The position numbers and the translations under genes are program-made. A stretch of DNA of 64,000 nt, taken from contig CAWGBJ010000017.1 of the NCBI GenBank assembly GCA_963820795.1, positions 62,001 to 126,000 of the forward strand, written 5' to 3'. A model generated the notes under the pieces. The model was given only the letters and a program-made list of their open reading frames with translations, had not been told where the DNA came from and searched no databases. Origin of the DNA: Roseiarcus sp963820795 (GTDB lineage Bacteria; Pseudomonadota; Alphaproteobacteria; Rhizobiales; Beijerinckiaceae). Below, in pieces: positions 19,373 to 29,087 of this stretch. The number at the start of each line of letters is the position of its first letter. The first letter of the stretch is position 1.

Positions 19373-21292
19373 TTAGATCGCGAACGAAGACCGGCCGGAG
19401 CGTTCGCCGAAGCCCTCAATCGCCGCCTCCGCGTGGGCGAGGTCAGCCAAATGCGCCTTAATATCCAGCAATCGGGCGAAATTCTGCTCGTTTGGCTCGG
19501 CAGCCAGCGACCGCTCCGCGAGTTTCAGTTCCCTATTTAACGCGCCTGCCCGCCGATGCAAGGCTAGGCCCTGTCGCAGCACGTGCTCCGCATCCGAGGA
19601 CGATGCATTCGGGCGCAGGCACCACCAGTTCGGCATCTTCCCGGCCAACGCCAGGATGCGATCGCGCTCCTCCGCATGGCCCGCCGCCTCGAGCCATTGG
19701 GCGAGCGCCTCGGCGGATTGCAGCGCTTCCGGCGCCGCCGCCATCAGGGCGTCGCGGAAGGCGGCGAGCCTTTTGCCGTCGAATTCTACCGCCGCAAGCT
19801 CCTCCCAGTGGGCTTCAAGGAGCCCGGGATGGCCGATGGCGATGGCCAGGATTACGACCTCGCGCGGCGGCTCACGCGACCTGCGGCCGAGCTTCCGCTG
19901 CACGGGCAGCGCCGCTTCGGCGAGGCCGACCCGCGGCCCGCGCCCTGGGAACGCGCCTCCGCGGCGACCCGAGGGGGCAAAACTCGCCCCTGACTCGCGC
20001 CGCGGTTCAGCCGGCCGGCGATCGGCGAAAAGGTCGAAAAGCCGGCGTTTCATGTCCGCCTGGTAGTGTCGGCGAAGCGTTTCGTCGGCAATGAGGTTCA
20101 CAGCGTCCCCGAGACGGCGTTCGAACGCTGCGCGCTGTTCGGGCGTATCGAAGCTCTGGCCCTCCCACTCGCGCAGAAACAGCATGTCGGCGAACGGCCG
20201 GGCCGCCTTGAGGAGGTCGGCGACCGCCGCGGGACCGCTGGCGCGGATCAGATCGTCCGGGTCCTGGTCTTCCGGAAGAAGCGCAAAACGCAGGCTTTTT
20301 CCTGCGCCGATCAGCGGCAATGCCGTCTCGATGGCGCGATAGGCCGCCCTCCGCCCCGCGCTGTCGCCGTCGAGGCAGAGGATCGGCTCCGCCGCCATGG
20401 CCCACAGCAGCGCGCATTGATCGGGCGTCAAGGCCGTGCCGAGGGTCGCGACGACGTTGGCGAAACCAGCCTCGCTCATCGCGATCGCATCGACGTAGCC
20501 CTCGACGACGACGACTTGGCCGCTATCGTGAGCAGCCTTCCGCGCCCGATGGTGGTTGAACAGCAACGCGCCTTTGTGGAAGAGCGACGTCTCGGGCGAG
20601 TTCAGGTATTTCGCCTTCGCGGCCGGATCGATCGCCCGTCCGCCGAACGCCACGACTCGGCCGGAGCGGTCATGAATGGGAAACATGATCCGATCGCGGA
20701 ACCGGTCGTAAGGGACGGCGATCCCTTCACCATGAATAAGAAGGCCCGCTTCGATCATCCTGTCGACGTCGACCCCCTGAGCGGCCATCGCATCCCGCAG
20801 GGCGAAGCGCTCCGGCGATGAGTAGCCGAGCGAAAAGCGCTGCTGCACGGCAGGGCCGAGGCTTCGGTCGTAAAGATAGCCGCGCGGCCTCGCGCCAACC
20901 GGCGCCTGCAGATTGGCCTCGAAGAGGCGAGCCGCCATCGCCAGCACGTCGAGGAGCCCTGCGCGCTGCTTGTCCTGTGCGGCCTCAGCTCCGGCCTGCC
21001 GTGGCATCGGCACCCCGGCCATCGCCGCCAGACGTTCGACGGCATCGGGGAAGGTCAGGCCCTCGGTCTCGATCAAGAAAGTGAAGATGTCGCCGTGCTT
21101 GCCGGAGGAAAAGTCGTGAAAGAACCCCTTCTGATCATTGACGAAGAACGAGGGGGTTTTCTCGGCGTTGAAGGGGGACAGCCCCGCCCATTCGCGCCCC
21201 TGCTTGCGCAATTTGACGCGCTTGCTCACGACCTCCGACACGGGCAGCCGGGCCCTGATCTCGTCTAGAAAGGCGGACGTGAATTTCATCAT
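19373..21292 (-). CDS. dnaG: DNA primase DnaG with degenerate zinc-binding domain
   Basis: The 639-residue primase contains the RNA-polymerase core motifs YLNSPETSLFHKG, VVVEGYVDAIAM (Toprim Glu) and LCLDGDSAGRRAAYRAIE (Toprim DxD region). A weaker C-terminal DnaB-binding domain follows. It primes lagging-strand synthesis. In the N-terminal CHC2 region the positions that are normally Cys/His read GLSPFNAEKTPSFF and FHDFSSGKHGD, so the zinc ligands are gone although the fold sequence is kept. I recall the same replacement in Bradyrhizobium-like relatives. The start is a tandem ATGATG at 21292. Confidence 0.95.
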   Translation of the reverse strand: MMKFTSAFLDEIRARLPVSEVVSKRVKLRKQGREWAGLSPFNAEKTPSFFVNDQKGFFHDFSSGKHGDIFTFLIETEGLTFPDAVERLAAMAGVPMPRQAGAEAAQDKQRAGLLDVLAMAARLFEANLQAPVGARPRGYLYDRSLGPAVQQRFSLGYSSPERFALRDAMAAQGVDVDRMIEAGLLIHGEGIAVPYDRFRDRIMFPIHDRSGRVVAFGGRAIDPAAKAKYLNSPETSLFHKGALLFNHHRARKAAHDSGQVVVVEGYVDAIAMSEAGFANVVATLGTALTPDQCALLWAMAAEPILCLDGDSAGRRAAYRAIETALPLIGAGKSLRFALLPEDQDPDDLIRASGPAAVADLLKAARPFADMLFLREWEGQSFDTPEQRAAFERRLGDAVNLIADETLRRHYQADMKRRLFDLFADRRPAEPRRESGASFAPSGRRGGAFPGRGPRVGLAEAALPVQRKLGRRSREPPREVVILAIAIGHPGLLEAHWEELAAVEFDGKRLAAFRDALMAAAPEALQSAEALAQWLEAAGHAEERDRILALAGKMPNWWCLRPNASSSDAEHVLRQGLALHRRAGALNRELKLAERSLAAEPNEQNFARLLDIKAHLADLAHAEAAIEGFGERSGRSSFAI

Positions 21293-21375
21293 TCGTCAGA
21301 TTGGCGCTCTCGGCCGCGTTGGCAAGGAAACTGCGACGTTGTCCCCGCCTTCCACAAGTCGTTTCGCCGCGGCCT

Positions 21376-24306
21376 TCAAAGCGGCGGCGCGCCCATCAGC
21401 TTCCGCGCGGCGGCGGCGCTTATCGGCTGACCAAACGCCGCCCCTTGTGCGAACTGGCAGCCGAACTGCGCGAGTTCGACCGCATCCGACTCGGTCTCAG
21501 CTCCCTCGGAAATGACGTCCATGCCGATTTCCTGCGCCATTGCGACGACCGAGCGCAGGATCGGCGAACGGGCGCCAAAGGCGTTGGGCCTGACGAGCGA
21601 GGCGTCGATCCGTATGGCGTCAAAGCGGTACTGCGGCAGATGGCCGAGCGAGGTGTAGCCGGCGCCGAAGCGATCGAGGAGAATCGCCGCGCCGATCTCC
21701 CGAGCGCGCTGCAACAGCGCCGCCGCGTACTCGGGGTTCTCCATGATCAGCTTTTCAGCGATCGCAACTTTGAGCGATCCGCGCGGCACCGGATGGCGGC
21801 TCAACGCCGTGCGCAAGTCGGTCAGGAGATCGTGGCTCAACATTTGCCGGGAGGTCGCGGCGACAGTAGCGAAAATCGGCGGATTGACCTCGAGCGCTTT
21901 CTGCCAGGCGGCGAGTTCGCGCGTCGCCGTCTCCAACGTATAGGCGCCGATATCGACGATGGCGCCCGTCGACTCTGCGGCCGAGGCAAACTCCTCCGCG
22001 TCGAGAACGCCGAGCTTCGGATGCCGCCAGCGGGTCAGCGCCTGAAAACCGGCGACGGTACGGTCCTCGAGCCGCACCATCGGACGAAACAACACGGCGA
22101 TCTCGCCTCGCTCGAGCGCACGGCGCATATCATTCTCGAGCATCTGCCGATCGGAGCGCTGCGACCGCATCGCTGGAGAGAACACTTCGACCCGGTCACC
22201 GCCGGATTTCTTGGCGTTGGCAAGACCGAGTTGCGCATCGGCGAGAAGGTCGCCGCCTTTCAGATGGAGCTTCGGGTCGTAGACCGCGGCGCCGATCGAG
22301 ACGGTCAGAGCAATGTCTCTCTCGCCGAAGCTAATCTGCGCTGCCAACGCGGCGCGCAACGCCTCCATGCGCGCCTTGAGGTCCTCGCCCGAATCGTCGA
22401 GCACAATCGCTCCGAACTGGTCGCCCGACAGCCGCGCAAGCGTATCCCCGGGCTTCAGATCGCGCGACAGGCGCCTCGCCACCGCCAGTAGGGCGGCATC
22501 GCCCATCGACAGGCCATAAGAATCGTTGACGGACTTGAAATTGTCGATGTCGACCACAAGCACCGTCAGCGCGCTCGCGTCGGCCTTCTGCGCCAGATAG
22601 AGCGCGTTGGCGAGCCGATCGTAGAAGAGCTCGCGATTAGGCAGGCCGGTCAGATTGTCGTGCACGGCGTCATGAAGCATCCGCTCCTCCGCCGACTTGA
22701 TTTCGGTGACGTCCGCCAGCGAGCCGATCACCCGCACGACCTCGCCGTCCGCACTGACCACTGGCCGCGCTTTAAGCACGTACCAGAAATAGTTTCCGTC
22801 CGAGCCGCGCAGGCGCAGGTCGTGATTGATCCGGCCGGAACGCTGATGCAGGAGCCCGTCGAGCGCCAATGTGTAGCGGTCGCGATCGAGCGGATGCAGC
22901 ACGTCAAGCCAACTGGCCGCGGGTCCTTCGAGCGCGCCGCGCCTCAAGCCCAGCTGGCTTTCGAGAAATTCGCTTCCCGAAATTTCGTCGTTCACGACGT
23001 TCCAGTCGAAGATCGCCTCGCCGGAACCGGTCATGGCCAGCGATCGACGCTCGGCGTCGGCGCCGTCATCCGCCCCGCCGCCAGCGCCGGAAAAGGCAAA
23101 TTGCATGACCGTGAAGCCGATTAGCATCACAATCAGCACCAAACCGCCGACAAGACCGGGGGCGGCCAGGTCGTTGGTCAGATAACCGAGCACAGCGGCG
23201 CCCGCCGCCACGACCCAGACCGCGAGGAGGTACCAGGTCGGGATCAACATGACCGCGCGTTCGGATCCGCGGGCCGCTAGGCTCAAGATGAGGAGCAGCC
23301 CGACCCCAGCGACGGTCGCGATCGAGATGCGCGCGACCCCGGCCGCCACCGGGGCGTTGAAGACGGAGAGGCCGACGACCGCGGCCATCAAGACGAGCCA
23401 CGCGAACGCGAAATGCATATAGCGGACATGCCAGCGACGTAGGTTGAGATAGGCGAAGAGGAAGACGATCAGGGTCGCCGCGATCGACGCCTCGACGCCG
23501 GCGCGCCAGATGCGCTCAGAGGCGTCTTCGAGGCCGAATAATTTGCGCCAGAAGCCGAAATCGATACAGACATAGGCGAAGACGGCCCAGGCCAACGCCG
23601 CGGCGGCGGGGAAAATCATCGCGCCCCGGACCACGAACACGATCGTCAGGAACAGGGCGAGGAGCCCGGCGATGCCGATCAGAATTCCTTCATAGAGCGT
23701 GAGGCTGGTCGACTTGTCCTTGAACGCGTCCGGCTCCCAAAGGTAGAGCTGGGGGAGCGACGGCGAGCGTAGTTCCGCCACATAGGTCACGGTGGTCCCG
23801 GGATCGAGCGTCAGACGGAATACGTCGGCGCCGGGGTTGTCTTCACGCTCCGGCGCCGCGCCCTGACTTGCGGTGATGGTCGTGATTCGCGACGAGCCGA
23901 GATCCGGCCACACGACGCCCGACCCGACCAGCCTGAAATTCGGCGCGACAATGAGGCGGGTCAACTGTTCATCGGAATCATTGGTCAGTGCGAAAACTAT
24001 CCACGATGGTTGCGCGCCTGCTTCGAGCGCGCTCACTTCGATGCGCCGCACGATGCCGTCCGGCCCCGGCGCGGTCGAAACCTGGATGCGATCCCCTTGG
24101 GCGCTGTAATGTTCAACCGCCCTGGTGAGATCGATGGCGTCGGAGTCGGGCGACACTCTGACGGATTGAACCGCGACCGCCCGGGGACAGCCCGCAAGAA
24201 CGAGGGCGAACAGGATCAGCCCCTTGGCGATGATCCGCGCCAGCGATCGCGCGCGCCGCGGCGCCGCGGGCGAACCAGCGCGGCATTTGGCAAAGGAAAC
24301 GTTCAA
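21376..24306 (-). CDS. Membrane PAS-GGDEF-EAL protein with degenerate catalytic motifs
   Basis: The protein has an N-terminal signal-like helix (LILFALVLAGC), a periplasmic beta-rich domain and about seven transmembrane helices (7TM-DISM-like). A PAS fold (AIFDWNVVNDEISGSEFL), a GGDEF domain and an EAL domain follow. The GGDEF signature reads LSGDQFGAI and the EAL signature reads FQALTRW, with DRFGAGYTSL in place of DDFG. Both c-di-GMP catalytic sites therefore look damaged, and a receptor or regulatory role is more likely. The start is uncertain: TTG 24306, 22 bases after the upstream GNAT gene, puts the signal helix close to the N-terminus, while the frame is open to 24486. Confidence 0.78.
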   Translation of the reverse strand: MNVSFAKCRAGSPAAPRRARSLARIIAKGLILFALVLAGCPRAVAVQSVRVSPDSDAIDLTRAVEHYSAQGDRIQVSTAPGPDGIVRRIEVSALEAGAQPSWIVFALTNDSDEQLTRLIVAPNFRLVGSGVVWPDLGSSRITTITASQGAAPEREDNPGADVFRLTLDPGTTVTYVAELRSPSLPQLYLWEPDAFKDKSTSLTLYEGILIGIAGLLALFLTIVFVVRGAMIFPAAAALAWAVFAYVCIDFGFWRKLFGLEDASERIWRAGVEASIAATLIVFLFAYLNLRRWHVRYMHFAFAWLVLMAAVVGLSVFNAPVAAGVARISIATVAGVGLLLILSLAARGSERAVMLIPTWYLLAVWVVAAGAAVLGYLTNDLAAPGLVGGLVLIVMLIGFTVMQFAFSGAGGGADDGADAERRSLAMTGSGEAIFDWNVVNDEISGSEFLESQLGLRRGALEGPAASWLDVLHPLDRDRYTLALDGLLHQRSGRINHDLRLRGSDGNYFWYVLKARPVVSADGEVVRVIGSLADVTEIKSAEERMLHDAVHDNLTGLPNRELFYDRLANALYLAQKADASALTVLVVDIDNFKSVNDSYGLSMGDAALLAVARRLSRDLKPGDTLARLSGDQFGAIVLDDSGEDLKARMEALRAALAAQISFGERDIALTVSIGAAVYDPKLHLKGGDLLADAQLGLANAKKSGGDRVEVFSPAMRSQRSDRQMLENDMRRALERGEIAVLFRPMVRLEDRTVAGFQALTRWRHPKLGVLDAEEFASAAESTGAIVDIGAYTLETATRELAAWQKALEVNPPIFATVAATSRQMLSHDLLTDLRTALSRHPVPRGSLKVAIAEKLIMENPEYAAALLQRAREIGAAILLDRFGAGYTSLGHLPQYRFDAIRIDASLVRPNAFGARSPILRSVVAMAQEIGMDVISEGAETESDAVELAQFGCQFAQGAAFGQPISAAAARKLMGAPPL

Positions 24307-24328
24307 GTTGTCGGCGGGCAAATCGAGC

Positions 24329-24940
24329 TCAGACCAGTCGCGACGCCGCCGGCGGCGAACGCTGGTCCCCCTCGACCAGCGCAAAGAGGACGTGATCGCG
24401 CCAGGCGCCGTCAATCTTGAGGTAGCCGCGCGCATATCCCTCGCGCCGGAAGCCGTTGCGCTGCAGGAGCGCGATGGACGGCGCATTGTCGGGGATGCAA
24501 GCGGCCTCGATGCGATGCAGCCTCAGTCGGGAGAAGCCAAACTCCGCCATCGCGGCCACCGCGCGAGTCATGCGTCCCTTGCCCGCGTGGGGCGCACCCA
24601 TCCAATAGCCGAGCGTGCCGGTTTGCGAGACGCCCCGCCGAATGCCGCCGAGCGTGATGCCGCCGAGCAGTTCGTCCGAGGTCTGATCGAAAATGAATAA
24701 CGGGTAGGCTTCGTCGCGCGCCATGTCCTCTTCCTGGCGACGCAAGCGGCGACGGAATGCCGCGTTGGTCAGATCGTCGTCCGGCCAGGTCGGCTCCCAT
24801 GGCTCGAGAAAGTCGCGGCTCATCGCCCTGAGTCTCGACCACGGAGAAAAGTCCGCGGGAGTTGGCGGGCGCAGATAAAGGCCCTCGCCCCGCAGGAGTG
24901 GCTCAGGCGTCAAGGAGCGAGTAAGGCCGAATAGCGCCAT
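24329..24940 (-). CDS. GNAT N-acetyltransferase, RimJ/RimL type
   Basis: The 203-residue protein matches ribosomal-protein alanine N-acetyltransferases: LYLRPPTPADFSPW, the central GYWMGAPHAGKGRMTRAV with the acetyl-CoA loop, and RIEAACIPDNAPSIALLQRN with the conserved Asn and the GF(R/K)REG ending. The ATG at 24940 shares one base with the stop of the M16 peptidase gene (TGATG), so these genes are coupled. The protein target is not known; RimJ-like enzymes acetylate ribosomal protein N-termini, but many relatives act on other proteins. Confidence 0.88.
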   Translation of the reverse strand: MALFGLTRSLTPEPLLRGEGLYLRPPTPADFSPWSRLRAMSRDFLEPWEPTWPDDDLTNAAFRRRLRRQEEDMARDEAYPLFIFDQTSDELLGGITLGGIRRGVSQTGTLGYWMGAPHAGKGRMTRAVAAMAEFGFSRLRLHRIEAACIPDNAPSIALLQRNGFRREGYARGYLKIDGAWRDHVLFALVEGDQRSPPAASRLV

Positions 24941-26202
24941 CAAACCCCCTTTAGCGCCTCGGCGATCTTGGCCTGCCCGGGAACTTTGCCGACGGAGCCG
25001 ATCGTCGCGATTGTGGGCGGCGATCTAAGCATGGACGCACCCGTTTTGCGAACCCCTTCGACCGAGACGCGGTCAATTCGCGCCATCACCTCCTCGACGT
25101 CGAGCGGCCGCCCGTAGATTTGCACCTGCCGCGCCAGTTGCTGGGCTCTGAGGCCAGGCGACTCGAGCGCCGCAAGGGTCGAAACTTTCATCTGGGCCTT
25201 GGCGCGGCGGATTTCGCTCTCGTCAAGCGCATGCGCGGCCTCGGCGAGACAGCCGATCGACGCCGCAACCACCTCGGCGGCATGCCGGCCAGCCGAGGCC
25301 GCATAAAAGCCGAAGAGCCCAGTGTCGGAATAATCCCAATGGAACGAATGGATGGAATAGGCGAGTCCGCGCTTCTCCCGCACTTCCTGAAACAACCTGG
25401 AAGACATTCCCCCGCCGGTGGCGGCGGCAAAAATCTGGGCCGCGTCGTATTCTGGCGCGTCCGCCGCGCGGCCCTCGAAACCGACGACGACGTGCGTCTG
25501 CTCGAGACGCTTGGCAAGTGTGCTCTCGCCGCCTCGATATTGCGCCGGGGTCGGGTCTTGACGCTCCTGGCCCGAAAACCGGGTCAGGCAGGCCTCCGCC
25601 AGAGCAGCAATGTCGCCATGCTTCAGCGCGCCGGCCGCCGCGACAACCATAGCGGGAGCGCGATAGTGCTTGTGCAGGTAGCCATCGATTGCTGCCCGAT
25701 CGAGCCTCGCCACTCCTTCCCGGGTGCCGAGGATCGGCCGGCCGATCGCCTGTTCCGGCCACGCTGCAGCGGTAAGCATGTCGAAGATGAGGTCGTCGGG
25801 CGTATCCTCCACAGCCGCGATCTCCTGGGTGATGACGCTCTTTTCCCGCTCGAGCTCGTCCGGATCGAACCGGCTGTCGGTGAGAATGTCCCCGAGCACA
25901 TCGAAAGCAAGCTCAGCGTCGCTTCCCATCACCCGGGCGAAATATCCGGTGCGCTCGACTCCCGTCTCGGCGTTGAGGTCGCCACCCGCGTCTTCGATCG
26001 CCTCGGCGATATCGCGGGCGCTTCGGCGGCGAGTGCCCTTGAACGCCATATGTTCCAGCAGGTGCGAAAGCCCGTGCTCCGCAGTACTCTCATGCCGAGA
26101 GCCAGCCTCAATGAAAACGCCGATCGCCACCGTCTTGAGGTGGGACGCCGCGTCGGTGACGACGGAGAGGCCGGAAGCAAGGCGCTGAACCTCGACGCTC
26201 AT
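24940..26202 (-). CDS. M16 family zinc metallopeptidase (mitochondrial processing peptidase-like)
   Basis: The 420-residue protein has the inverted zinc site HLLEHMAFKGT (HxxEH) near residue 47, the downstream conserved Glu in the IEDAGGDLNAETG segment and the C-terminal GLAYSIHSFH element. It is a single-chain M16B peptidase close to RPP/MPP-beta, found next to thrC in many alphaproteobacteria. Its ATG overlaps the thrC stop (ATGA) and its stop overlaps the GNAT start, so thrC, M16 and GNAT form one transcription unit. The physiological substrate is not established. Confidence 0.93.
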   Translation of the reverse strand: MSVEVQRLASGLSVVTDAASHLKTVAIGVFIEAGSRHESTAEHGLSHLLEHMAFKGTRRRSARDIAEAIEDAGGDLNAETGVERTGYFARVMGSDAELAFDVLGDILTDSRFDPDELEREKSVITQEIAAVEDTPDDLIFDMLTAAAWPEQAIGRPILGTREGVARLDRAAIDGYLHKHYRAPAMVVAAAGALKHGDIAALAEACLTRFSGQERQDPTPAQYRGGESTLAKRLEQTHVVVGFEGRAADAPEYDAAQIFAAATGGGMSSRLFQEVREKRGLAYSIHSFHWDYSDTGLFGFYAASAGRHAAEVVAASIGCLAEAAHALDESEIRRAKAQMKVSTLAALESPGLRAQQLARQVQIYGRPLDVEEVMARIDRVSVEGVRKTGASMLRSPPTIATIGSVGKVPGQAKIAEALKGV

Positions 26203-27602
26203 ACCGACGCCCTTGCCGTCTCACGCAGGTAATCCGCCACGGCGATCCGATCGTTCGCCAGGACGACGCTCGTCTCCTCCCGCGCCATGAGACCGGCGAG
26301 GTGCGGCGGCAACGGAGGGCGAATGCCTGTCGCGCGCTCGACGGCGTCGGGGAACTTTGCGGGATGGGCGGTGCCTAGCGAGACGACCGGGATCGCCGGC
26401 CATGATTCGAGCGCTCTGCGGGCGGCGGCGACGCCGATTGCGCTGTGCGGGTCGAGGATAAGGCCGCTCTCGCGATAGACACGCGTCATTTCCGCGAGGC
26501 ACCCGGCCTCGTCGATACGTTCGGCGCTGAAGTCGATGCGAATGCGTTGCAAAACCGTCGAAGGAATCCCGAACCAACCATTGCGCGCAAAGTCGGCCAT
26601 CATCACCCGGATCAGTTCCGGATCCTGATCCGACGCCTCAAACATCAGTCGTTCGAAATTCGATGAGATCTCTATGTCCATCGACGGCGACAGCGTCGCC
26701 TTGACGCCCCTCGGCCGATAGCGGCCTTCCGCTATGGCGCGGGCGAGGATATCGTTCTCGTTCGTCGCCACGACGAGCCGCTCAATCGGCAGGCCCATGC
26801 GCTTGGCGTAATAGCCGGCGAGAACGTCGCCGAAATTTCCGGTCGGGACCGCGAAGGAGACGGGGCGATCCGGCGCTCCAAGGGCGACCGCGCTGACGAA
26901 ATAATAGACGATCTGCGCGAGGATGCGCGCCCAGTTGATCGAGTTGACGCCGGATAGCGCCATCTCGTCGCGGAAAGGAAGATCGCTGAACAGCTCTTTG
27001 ACGATCCGCTGGCAGTCGTCGAACGTCCCTTCGACGGCTATGGCATGAACATTGGGCTTGCCGACCGTGGTCATTTGCCGGCGCTGGACCTCCGACACCC
27101 GCCCGTGAGGAAAGAGAATGTAGACGTCGGTCTGCGAACGGCCGCCGAAGGCCTCGATCGCGGCCGCGCCGGTATCGCCCGAAGTCGCGCCAAGGATGGT
27201 TGCGTGCGCGCGCTGCCGTTCGAGGATGTGGTTCATGGCTCGGCTGAGCCACTGCATGGCGAAATCCTTGAACGCCAGCGTGGGCCCGTGGAACAATTCG
27301 AGAGCAAAGAGGTTCGGCTCGATCTGGACGATCGGCGCGGTCGCCGCATGACGAAAGCAGGAGTAGGCATCGGAGGTTATGGCGGCGACATCGGCTTCGT
27401 CGAATTCTCCCCCAATGAACGGCGTCATCACCCGGATGGCGACGTCGGCGTAGGCAAGGCCTCTGAGAGCGCGGATCGCCTCGGGCGGCCAATGGGGCAG
27501 CGTCCGGGGCGTATAGAGGCCGCCGTCGCGCGCCAGCCCCGCAAGCAAGACGTCCTTGAAGCCGAGCGCCGGCGCCGCGCCGCGCGTCGAAACATAGAGC
27601 AC
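26199..27602 (-). CDS. thrC: Threonine synthase
   Basis: This pyridoxal-phosphate enzyme converts O-phosphohomoserine to threonine. YVSTRGAAPALGFKDVLLAG opens the domain, and the PLP lysine lies in GPTLAFKDFAMQWL. ILGATSGDTGAAAIEAFGG and PTGNFGDVLAGYYAKRMG hold the phosphate loop. The frame is open to 27752, but the family N-terminus is YVSTRG. I therefore start at GTG 27602, with GGGATA about 10 bases upstream, giving 467 residues, the usual length. It is the first gene of the thrC-M16-GNAT unit and diverges from cfa. Confidence 0.93.
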   Translation of the reverse strand: MLYVSTRGAAPALGFKDVLLAGLARDGGLYTPRTLPHWPPEAIRALRGLAYADVAIRVMTPFIGGEFDEADVAAITSDAYSCFRHAATAPIVQIEPNLFALELFHGPTLAFKDFAMQWLSRAMNHILERQRAHATILGATSGDTGAAAIEAFGGRSQTDVYILFPHGRVSEVQRRQMTTVGKPNVHAIAVEGTFDDCQRIVKELFSDLPFRDEMALSGVNSINWARILAQIVYYFVSAVALGAPDRPVSFAVPTGNFGDVLAGYYAKRMGLPIERLVVATNENDILARAIAEGRYRPRGVKATLSPSMDIEISSNFERLMFEASDQDPELIRVMMADFARNGWFGIPSTVLQRIRIDFSAERIDEAGCLAEMTRVYRESGLILDPHSAIGVAAARRALESWPAIPVVSLGTAHPAKFPDAVERATGIRPPLPPHLAGLMAREETSVVLANDRIAVADYLRETARASV

Positions 27603-27820
27603 GAACTGGATATCCCTAACCGATTTGCCGTCGTCTATCGCAAAAGGCGCGAAAGGAAAATATCGGCCGACATGGTTCCACCATTGGGGCCAAAGCAAGA
27701 CGCCCAAAAACCCGACGAGGGATGGACTTGAAAAGTGCCTCGAAGTTTCCATAACTTACGGAACCAAGGGGAAGGGATCTCGCGCGGCTGAATCGGCCCC
27801 TATGAAGCGAGGTAAGCGGC

Positions 27821-29074
27821 ATGGCGATATCTTTTGCAGCGATGCTCGGAACACTGGTGCGTATAGGCAATCTCGAAGTCGAGACGGCCGACGGGGCGAC
27901 TCACCTCCTAGGCGACGGCTCCGGGCCCCGGCTTGGTGTTAGGCTCGAAGACCGCGCGGCGGAGCGTGAATTGGTGATGAACCCTGCGCTTACGCTCGGC
28001 GAGCTCTTCATGGACGGCCGGCTGATCGTCACGCACGGATCGCTCTACGAGCTTCTCGAACTCGGGGCGAGGAACCTGTCCGAGCTCAAGGGTCTGCCGT
28101 GGGTCCAGGCGCTCGAGAAGATCCGCGTCGCATTCCGCGGGCTGCATCAGCACAACGACAGGCGGCGCGCCAAGGCGAATGTCGCGCGCCACTATGATCT
28201 CGACGCGCGCCTGTACGATCTCTTTCTCGACACAGACCGGCAATATTCTTGCGCCTATTTCGAACATCCGGGGCAATCGCTCGACGACGCGCAGAAAGCC
28301 AAGAAACGTCACATCGCCGCCAAGCTTCTAATCGAGGACGGGATGTCCGTGCTTGACATCGGTTGCGGATTTGGCGGGCTGGCGCTCTATCTGGCGGGGA
28401 TTGCCGGAGCGAAGGCGACCGGCGTCACCCTATCGGAGGAACAGTTCGCCGTCGCCACGGAGCGCGCCCGCCGCTCAGGATTCGCCGAGCGCCTGGACTT
28501 CCGGCTGCAGGATTACCGCGACGTCCACGAGACCTACGATCGGATCGTCTCGGTGGGAATGTTCGAGCATGTCGGCGTGCGCCGCTATGATGAATACTTT
28601 GGCGCGGTCAGACGCCAGCTCAAGGACGACGGCGTGATGCTGCTGCATTCGATCGGGCGCAACTCGACGCCGGGCGCGACTAATCCGTGGATCCGAAGGT
28701 ACATTTTCCCGGGCGGCTACATTCCGAGCCTCTCCGAGGTTCTCCCGGCGGTCGAGCGCTCCGGATTGTACCTGACGGATATCGAAATTCTCCGACTGCA
28801 TTACGCCGATACGCTGCGCATCTGGCGCGAGCAGTTCATGGCGCGGCGCGACGAGGCGACGCGCCTCTACGACGAACGATTCTGCCGCATGTGGGAATTC
28901 TATCTCGCGGGGGCCGAAAGCTCCTTCCGCGTCGACGGGCATATGGTCTTCCAGCTGCAGGTCGCCAGACGCCAGGACGCCGTCCCCCGCACACGCGATT
29001 ACCTCGCTGAACGAGAGGCGGAACTGCGTCGGCGCGAGGACGCGCAGCCTGAGCTCCGGCAGGCCGCAGAATAG
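27821..29074 (+). CDS. cfa: Cyclopropane-fatty-acyl-phospholipid synthase
   Basis: The 417-residue protein adds a methylene bridge from SAM to unsaturated acyl chains in membrane phospholipids. It has an N-terminal lipid-binding domain, then NVARHYDLDARLYDLFLD, the SAM motif VLDIGCGFGGLALYLA, and catalytic-region motifs VSVGMFEHVGVRRYDEYF and FPGGYIPSLSEVLPAVE. Such enzymes are typical of Hyphomicrobiales, which accumulate lactobacillic acid in stationary phase. ATG 27821 follows GAGG. The last ~30 residues are charged and repetitive. It is read divergently from thrC. Confidence 0.93.
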   Translation: MAISFAAMLGTLVRIGNLEVETADGATHLLGDGSGPRLGVRLEDRAAERELVMNPALTLGELFMDGRLIVTHGSLYELLELGARNLSELKGLPWVQALEKIRVAFRGLHQHNDRRRAKANVARHYDLDARLYDLFLDTDRQYSCAYFEHPGQSLDDAQKAKKRHIAAKLLIEDGMSVLDIGCGFGGLALYLAGIAGAKATGVTLSEEQFAVATERARRSGFAERLDFRLQDYRDVHETYDRIVSVGMFEHVGVRRYDEYFGAVRRQLKDDGVMLLHSIGRNSTPGATNPWIRRYIFPGGYIPSLSEVLPAVERSGLYLTDIEILRLHYADTLRIWREQFMARRDEATRLYDERFCRMWEFYLAGAESSFRVDGHMVFQLQVARRQDAVPRTRDYLAEREAELRRREDAQPELRQAAE

Positions 29075-29087
29075 GAAAGCGAGACGT

